From Fragilaria radians (taxonomy: Eukaryota > Bacillariophyta > Fragilariophyceae > Fragilariales > Fragilariaceae): a DNA stretch of 13,026 nucleotides. Below the pieces are notes generated by a model. That model was given only the letters and a program-made list of their open reading frames with translations, was not told where the DNA came from and did no database searches. A program made the translations under genes and the position numbers. The first letter of the stretch is position 1. Each line of letters starts with the position of its first letter. The stretch is taken from the NCBI GenBank assembly GCA_900642245.1, contig CAAAJI010000539.1, positions 8,017 to 21,042 on the forward strand. Reading direction: 5' to 3'. This document shows positions 7,438 to 13,026 of the stretch, one piece after another.

Positions 7438-7554
7438 GATATTGTTTAGAGAATTCATAGCTTACCAAGTAATAGTAATGTAAGGCAATCACACGCCAAC
7501 TTGGGGAAATTAAGACTCTTTCAAGTCCAAGATTTCCCCATTTATATGTATATC
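7438..7554. terminator. Short convergent intergenic region with a hairpin
   Basis: The stops of the two convergent genes are 117 nt apart. Arms TGGGGAAAT (7502-7510) and ATTTCCCCA (7532-7540) are perfect inverted repeats. Inside them GACT (7514-7517) pairs with AGTC (7524-7527) around a six-base loop. The hairpin would form in transcripts from either strand and lies in the 3' UTR of both. A role in 3'-end formation or stability is inference. Confidence 0.45.
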
Positions 7555-9811
7555 TTAATCATTGAGCTTCAAAACAGCCATAAAGGCTTCTTGGGGGACA
7601 TTGACTTTCCCAATTGCCTTCATACGTTTCTTACCCTTGGCTTGTTTGTTTAATAATTTTTTCTTTCGAGAGATATCACCACCATAGCATTTGGCAAGTA
7701 CATCCTTCCTCATGGGTGAGATTGCCTCCGAGGCAATGACCTTGACACCCACACATGCCTGTATGGGGATCTTGAACATTTGACGTGGGATCAAATCCTT
7801 TAGGGACGCACATAACCTTCGACCGATACTTTGTGCAGCATCTCGATGAACGATACATGCCAGGGGAGTAGCAACCTCATAATTGATTTTCACATCTAGT
7901 CGGACTAAATCCGATTCTCGATAATCAATAATGTTGTACTCCATCGAAGCATATCCCTTGGTTCTAGATTTGAGTTGGTCAAAGAAATCCGTAATGACCT
8001 CTTTTCACATATATAGAAATAGCAAACATGAGATGACAAAAAAATGGCGACTACCGACCACCAATAGAGTGTAACCTTACCTCCCAGGGGTAGTTCATAA
8101 ACAATTGTAGACCGTGTGGGGGTCAAAAATTTAATGTCCATAAGTTGACCACGACGTTCTTGTCCAAGTTCAATAATTGGACCATTGTATTCACTGGGTG
8201 TTAAAATCTCCATTTTGACATACGGTTCCAGGCTTACAAGGTCCCGCGTTAGGTCCGGCATTTTGCTAGGTGCGTCAACAATCGTTGTTTCACCGGTAAC
8301 TTTATTGAGTACCTTATAGACGACACTTGGAGCAGTCACAATAAGATCAATGTCATATTCTCGAGAGAGTCGTTCTTGAACAATTTCCATATGCAACAAC
8401 CCTAAAAATCCACAACGGAATCCAAATCCCATGGCTCCGGACGATTCGGGTTCATAGGAAAGTGCCGCGTCGTTCAACCGAAGTTTCCCAAGAGAATCTC
8501 GTAGTGGTTCATATTGTTCGGCATCTACGGGGAATAGTCCACAATATACCATCGGAACAGAGTCCGCATATCCCGGGAGAGGTTCAATGGGTTCCCCCGA
8601 TACGGTGGTTGCTTTTGCTGCTGCTACCTTGTATTCCTTACTGAGGCAGATAGTATCACCCACACGAGCATCTAGGACATCCTTGATTCCTCCACATAGG
8701 TATCCTACTTCTCCAGCTTGGAGACATTCGACAGGTACTTGTTGGGGGGTCATAACTCCTACTTCAGTCACATCATGTTCTGCCTGACTGGCCAAAAACC
8801 GGATACGATCTCCACTATGGATAGCACCGTCGACGACACGGAAAAATACAATGACACCCCGATAGGAATCATAGAGTGAATCAAATATGAGAGCTCGGAA
8901 GGGACCTCCCGTGGCAGCTGGAGGGGATGGTACCTTTTGAACAATCTGTTCCAGAATATCGGCAATTCCAATTCCCGATTTGGCACTAGCCATGACAGCA
9001 TCCGATGCATCCAATCCAATCGTAGTTTCAATTTCTGCTCGGACACGTTCTGGTTCTGCCGCGGGTAAATCAATTTTATTCAGAACGGGGATGATTTCCA
9101 AATTATTTTCAAGTGCAAGGTATACATTGGCAAGTGTCTATGAAGTGGGGGATGGTTGGGTATGAGAATGTGAGAACTCAAAATTATAATAATTCACAAA
9201 TAGATGGATTTTGACAGTTTAAAAATAGTACGTACTTGTGCTTCAATACCTTGAGAACTATCCACGACAAGCAATGCTCCCTCACAGGCAGCTAAACTTC
9301 GTGATACTTCATAACTAAAATCGACATGTCCAGGTGTATCAATTAAATTTAATGCATAGGTTTGTCCATCCTTCTTACTAGTGTAAAGGACTCGAGCAGC
9401 CTGTAATTTAATGGTAATCCCCCGTTCTCGTTCAAGATCCATATTGTCCAATAATTGTGCTTCCATATCTCGTGACGCGACAGTTTCTGTCATTTCTAAA
9501 AGTCGATCCGCCAAGGTCGACTTTCCATGATCAATATGTGCAATAATGGAAAAATTTCGAATTCGTGATGCATCATATTGTAAGGATGAAGATTGTTTTT
9601 GTTTTGTGGATGATTTTTGCTGTTTTTGTTGTTGTTGTTGCTGCTGTTGTTCTTCGCCTTTGCTGGTTGTCAACTCTTCGGCTTGTAATTTTGATGGTCT
9701 AATCCATGCTTTTCGAGGAAGGAATCCTATTCTAGGATGATGAGTAAAGGATTCGACATTGCATAAGAAAAAGAATAATAACAATAATACGATATTGACA
9801 ATGGATTTCAT
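7555..9811 (-). CDS. lepA: Plastid elongation factor 4 (LepA), three exons
   Basis: Exons at 9811-9236, 9137-8081 and 8000-7555 join to a 692-aa protein. Residues 1-21 are a signal peptide (Leu/Phe-rich core) ending VES before Phe22. This Ser-Phe junction plus the following basic stretch is the bipartite plastid-targeting signal of algae with complex red plastids. A Gln-rich linker follows. The GTPase motifs are complete: AHIDHGKST (91-99), RGITI (about 130), DTPGHVDF (158-165), NKID (212-215) and SAK (243-245). GFGFRCGFLGLLHMEIV is a LepA signature, and the C-terminal LepA-specific domain is intact (DLIPRQMFKIPIQA, then NVLAKCYGGDISRKKKLL with Asp for the first Asn). LepA is a ribosome-associated GTPase related to EF-G that helps stalled or maturing ribosomes. 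A plastid copy is expected to act on chloroplast translation. The mitochondrial homologue GUF1 is the alternative, but the signal peptide argues against it. Bacterial LepA is about 600 aa; the excess is the presequence and linker. Confidence 0.95.
8001..8080 (-). other. lepA intron 2 (80 nt, phase 1)
   Basis: Donor GTAAGG begins at 8080 and acceptor AAAAG ends at 8001. Removing it joins YELPLG to EVITDFFDQLKSRTKGYASM, which matches the LepA family where the open frame otherwise runs into unrelated residues. Confidence 0.92.
9138..9235 (-). other. lepA intron 1 (98 nt, phase 0)
   Basis: Donor GTACGT begins at 9235 and acceptor TAG ends at 9138. Splicing gives SSQGIEAQ followed by TLANVYLALENNLEIIPV, the family's expected sequence between the G3 and G4 motifs. 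The unspliced frame meets a stop at 9196-9194. Confidence 0.93.
9627..9651. repeat. Trinucleotide (CAA/CAG) run encoding polyglutamine in LepA
   Basis: On the coding strand this is a run of CAA and CAG codons giving eight Gln (residues 55-62). It lies between the plastid-targeting presequence and the GTPase domain, so length changes should be tolerated. Confidence 0.85.
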
Positions 9812-10582
9812 GCTCCACCTATCACGATTGTGTATGAGTGAGAGAATAGGTTTCCTTGTATTGTTCTTTTTCTCTGTCCTGGAGTGGGTGAGAAACAGTA
9901 AAGAGTAACATTCCGATAGTACCTGACTGACGTACTTCCACTAAACACTGGTGTTGCCATAGGATGTGTGGACAACAGAGATACTTATCTGCCGCCGTTG
10001 CTATGGAGATTGGATGAGCCCTTGGTAAAGCAATGATGTAGATGTAAGTGCATAGGAAAACTCAAAACAACAAGATCAAATTCGACTTGCTAATACAGTC
10101 CAATAACTGATTTCCATAAACCTAGAAAGTATAAACCAGTTCTTTGTGTTCCTGTTCTCGTATATTGCAGTAGAATCAAATTTCACATCTGAGGTGACTA
10201 TGAGCAATTTAAAACTGGCCATATGGCTCCAGAAGAAATGCACCCTTTAGTGTATCTTTTTGATGGAGAACTCCTAAATTATTCCTAACAGTAACTCCAT
10301 GTATCAAGGAAAATATTGTTTGATATCAAAACGTTGTTAAATCTGGATGCTCTTTATCTTGAATCCTTCTCTCCTTGAATTTTGGTGAACAATACACAAG
10401 GTCATGAATTTATGATTATGTAATGCTCACTCCAACCGATTTGCTGTATGAGAATCAAAACCAAATATTTGACAAAGCATCAAGATGCATTTAGAAATTG
10501 TGTTAAATATATGGCATAATAAATGTGTTCCTAATTTTAATTGTAAACTATATTTCTATATTATTTAAATATAACTGTTTGA
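9812..10582. other. Gene-free region upstream of lepA
   Basis: I see no gene, tRNA or clear repeat in these 771 nt. The part next to 9811 should hold the lepA promoter and 5' UTR; a CT-rich patch (TTGTTCTTTTTCTCTGTCC, about 9861-9880) is present. The low end, next to 10583, is very AT-rich and should be the 3' flank of the membrane-protein gene. Confidence 0.5.
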
Positions 10583-12459
10583 TTACTGATGGTCCCTAGT
10601 CTGTGGATTCAAGGCATCATTTGTTTCTGTACGGACGATTCGATGAGTACCTTCTGATCGACGTTTGTGATAAAACCAAACTGCAAGAGCAACTAGACCC
10701 CCCATGGATATTCCAACACAGGCACCAATCGTCCAAATTTTCGTGGAATTCGTTTTTACCACAGTACCCTGTTTGTCATCCTCCAATGTATCCAACGGTT
10801 CACTAGAAGTACTGGGAGCCTCAAGTGGAAGTGGTGCTAAATACGAAAGGTTGAAAATCGAATTATTCATCACATTGACAATAGTACCGTTAGTCATGCC
10901 GTCCTGCAATGCAATATAGGAAAGGAATGATGCATAATCCTGATTGACCTTTTTATTCAAGAGAAAAGATAACTCTGTCTCGAAGATAAGGCAAGACGAA
11001 TCGGAAAACGCTTGATTACATTCACCTTTTTTCAAGAAAAGATTGTAATCACAAAACATAGGGTGAGAAACATTTTGTAAAGATACTATTGTAAACATGA
11101 GTTCAACATACCCAATGTATCTGTAACTGGCACAGAAAGTGATCGACGGAAACTCCAGAGCATACGACGTCCATTTGTACTTGTTTTATTTCCGCATGCC
11201 AAGGCAGCTGCAATGGCAGCGGCTAGTAGGGCCTCCTCAAGTTCTGACAATGTAGAGAGAGAAATTGTATCCGTCCCAGAAAATTCAGCAGCATAAGCAA
11301 CCTGCAATTGAATTCGTGTCGTCGTATTGACGGTGTCGATACCAGTTTCTCTAGGCACACGTTGGATCCCCTTGCCATCCTTTGCACACTGGTAAATGGC
11401 ATCATCATTTTCATCCGAAGGTGCAAACGTAGAAAAAGCAGCCGTAGAAGGTTCTGATGAGTTGACAATGGTAGGATAAGCCGTAGAAGGTTCTGATGAG
11501 TTGACAATGCTAGGATATACCGTAGAAGGTTCTAATGACTTGAAAATGGTAGGAAATACTGTAGGTGACGTTGTGGATACTGCCTTTGGTGCATTCGTTG
11601 GTGACTTTGAATTGGGCTTCAACGTCAATACAGGAACGGGAAGTTTGGTAATAGTTGGGAGGGGAACTTTCGTAGGCAGTCGCAAAGGTTTCATGGTTGG
11701 TGTTAAAGTCATAGACTTTGTTGGTGGCGATTTATTCGGTGCCTTGATGGGTTTTCGAATGGGTACTTGGCTAGGTTTTTGAGTTGGACGCTTCGAAAGT
11801 GATGGAGGTAAACTTATCAATGGATTTTTTGTTGGAGATTGGACGGGTGTTTTAGAGGGTAATGGAGATGGAAGTTTCGAATGGGCTTTCGTTGGCGTTT
11901 TGGTTCGTGTTGGAGTCGGTACTCGAGTTGGCCTCTTCGTAGGATTAAATGTTGGCAGTGGTACCTTGGTGAACGTTCGTGTCGGTAACTTGGTTGGCTT
12001 TGGAGATGCAATAATGGCAGGAATAGGGGCAGGAATTTTGGTAGGAGATGTTTGGTTTGGTGTCATAGTTGGAATCAAAGTAGATGGTCTATTGGATGGC
12101 ACGGACACCAAATTTGGTGTCGCAGAATTCAAAGAAGGCTGTATATTTGGAACACTTGTTGGGGCATAAGGTTGTTTGGTGAAAAGAAGGGTTGGCTGGT
12201 ACGTTGGTATAGATTTGAAGGTAGAGGGTGAAAGAGTATCAGCAGGTGCCTGCAACGTTGGAATGTATGAAATAGTTGTTGGCTTCGAAGATATAGGATG
12301 ATAACTATACGACATGTGAACATCATGACCATGCTTCTTGTCCCAAAGTTTCATATTCTTGTCATTACTTCCTTCCTCACTTCCATAGCATGAAAAGGCA
12401 CACAACGCAACAATCCAAACCTTATGGTAAGTACGGGTCGTCAAGATCGAAATCATCAT
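10583..12459 (-). CDS. Predicted type I membrane glycoprotein with a long Pro/Thr/Ser-rich region, two exons
   Basis: Exons at 12459-11112 and 11025-10583 give 596 aa with this intron choice. Residues 1-26 are a signal peptide (hydrophobic VWIVALCAFSC). Residues about 57-350 are Pro/Thr/Ser/Lys-rich with PTxxPS/PTKxP spacing and three 13-aa repeats (YPTIVNSSEPSTA type). Residues about 358-515 form a compact domain with several Cys and Asn-X-Ser/Thr sites: ETGIDTVNTTTRIQLQVAYA, then SELEEALLAAAIAAALACG, RRMLWSFRRSL, GECNQAFSDSSC and IALQDGMTNGTI. Residues about 547-568 are a transmembrane helix (IWTIGACVGISMGGLVALAV), followed by a short basic tail. Similar PT-rich proteins with a 'LEEA...C...RR...C...C' domain before one helix are common in diatoms as far as I recall. 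No molecular function is known to me. A surface or cell-wall-associated role is inferred from topology and the likely O-glycosylated stalk. Confidence 0.82.
11026..11111 (-). other. Intron of the membrane-protein gene (86 nt, phase 1)
   Basis: Donor GTATGT begins at 11111. The chosen acceptor, after the pyrimidine-rich CTTTTCTTG and AAAAAAG, ends at 11026. This gives an 86-nt intron, close to the sizes in lepA, and keeps the frame. An alternative TAG acceptor only 26 nt after the donor (ending at 11086) also keeps the frame and would add 20 residues. I prefer the longer intron on length and pyrimidine tract. Confidence 0.65.
11442..11558 (-). repeat. Three tandem 39-nt coding repeats
   Basis: Copies begin at 11442, 11481 and 11520, each with CCGTAGAAGGTTCT on the plus strand. 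The first two differ at three positions and the third is more diverged. They encode 13-aa units with a potential N-glycosylation site (NSS) in two of the three. Confidence 0.88.
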
Positions 12460-13026
12460 ACTTGGAAATGTTTTTTTTTACTCTGGGAGGAGAAAAGCTC
12501 AATTCAAATTATGATATATGATATGGAAAACCAAACCATGGAATAGCTTTCTCCCTTGTAATAGAGGTAGGAACTCCCGCAGAAGGAGAGTCGTATTGTA
12601 TCCCATCACGAAACGAAAATCTAACAACTCTTGTGAGAGGAGTGTCATTTCAGCATTTATAAAGAACCTTAGGGTACGAGTTACCTACGCATATTTTACA
12701 ATCCGCTGGTATGGCCAATACACCAAGACACTGCATGGAAGTATTGATCCATGTAGCACTCGTTCCATTGACTATTATGGAACATGACCAAAAATCAATT
12801 TTGTGGGTTGCAGTTCCGTAAAGGGAGCACTAGATTTTACCTTCATCGCGTAACTACCAAGGATGATGATAGGATTCAAGAGGTAACTTTGCTGCATACG
12901 TAGGTAGCGTAATTTTGAACTATGAGATTCTAATGACTGCCATCCTATCTAGTTGCCACATCAAGTATAATTCTCCTCTCAAAATATGACTTTTTGCATA
13001 ACTCGCATTTTATCCACAATTACTTC
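12460..13026. other. Upstream flank of the membrane-protein gene; no gene seen
   Basis: These 567 nt hold the likely promoter of the minus-strand gene: a T8 run lies just beyond its start codon and an ATATGATATATGATATGG stretch at about 12510. One 89-codon plus-strand frame (12518-12787) has no recognisable domain and is not called. Beyond 12790 I see nothing to annotate. Confidence 0.45.

Noticed and set aside
7905..8000. Read-through of lepA exon 2 into the intron, ending in residues such as LYWWSVVAIF
   Set aside because: These residues come from intron 2 and a wrong frame of exon 3; splicing restores the LepA family sequence.
11501..12169. Two plus-strand frames rich in Gly and Val
   Set aside because: They are antisense shadows of the Pro/Thr-rich coding region; GGT/GTT complements of ACC/AAC codons explain their composition.
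12518..12787. Plus-strand open frame of 89 codons
   Set aside because: No recognisable domain, unusual Arg/Ser-rich start, and it lies in the likely promoter region of the opposite gene. The length is within chance for this composition.
1..13026. CRISPR array, bacterial operon or phage island
   Set aside because: No regularly spaced repeats or prokaryotic gene order. Introns, the plastid presequence and the copia element show a eukaryotic nuclear genome.

Overview
The window looks like nuclear DNA from a photosynthetic stramenopile, most likely a diatom. Four signs point that way: a plastid-type LepA whose precursor begins with a signal peptide ending in a Ser-Phe (ASAFAP-like) cleavage site; short GT-AG introns of 80-98 nt; a membrane protein with a long Pro/Thr/Ser 'PTxxPS' region of the kind common in diatoms; and a dead Ty1/copia element resembling the diatom CoDi type. 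The species cannot be named from the sequence alone.

Layout. Positions 1-609 (minus) hold the N-terminal part of a Sel1-repeat, SEL1L/HRD3-like membrane protein that runs off the left edge. It is divergent from, and very close to, a plus-strand gene (677-2251) whose C-terminal half is an RNA-cap guanine-N2 (TGS1-like) methyltransferase and whose N-terminal half carries two similar winged-helix-like segments. Positions 2252-3154 are gene-free DNA with small repeats and palindromes. About 3155-6265 (minus) is a decayed copia element with gag-knuckle-like, protease, integrase, RT and RNase H remnants in several frames; it lacks 5' gag and a block of RT. It is bordered by a 34-nt direct repeat. 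A second, 60-nt direct repeat (2611-2670 and 6518-6578) lies outside it, and its right copy sits immediately upstream of the next gene. Positions 6586-7437 (plus) encode a complete otubain (OTU-family deubiquitinase), convergent with a three-exon plastid LepA/EF4 gene (9811-7555, minus). The 117 nt between these two stops contain a hairpin. After 770 nt without a gene comes a two-exon minus-strand gene (12459-10583) for a predicted type I membrane glycoprotein. The last 567 nt look like its upstream region.

How the genes relate. Two proteins fit protein quality control (the SEL1L/HRD3-like ERAD component and the otubain), one fits RNA cap modification, one plastid translation and one the cell surface. 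This is ordinary eukaryotic gene packing and I do not see an operon-like system. The most distinctive items are the architecture of the cap-methyltransferase-like protein and the nested direct repeats around the copia remnant.
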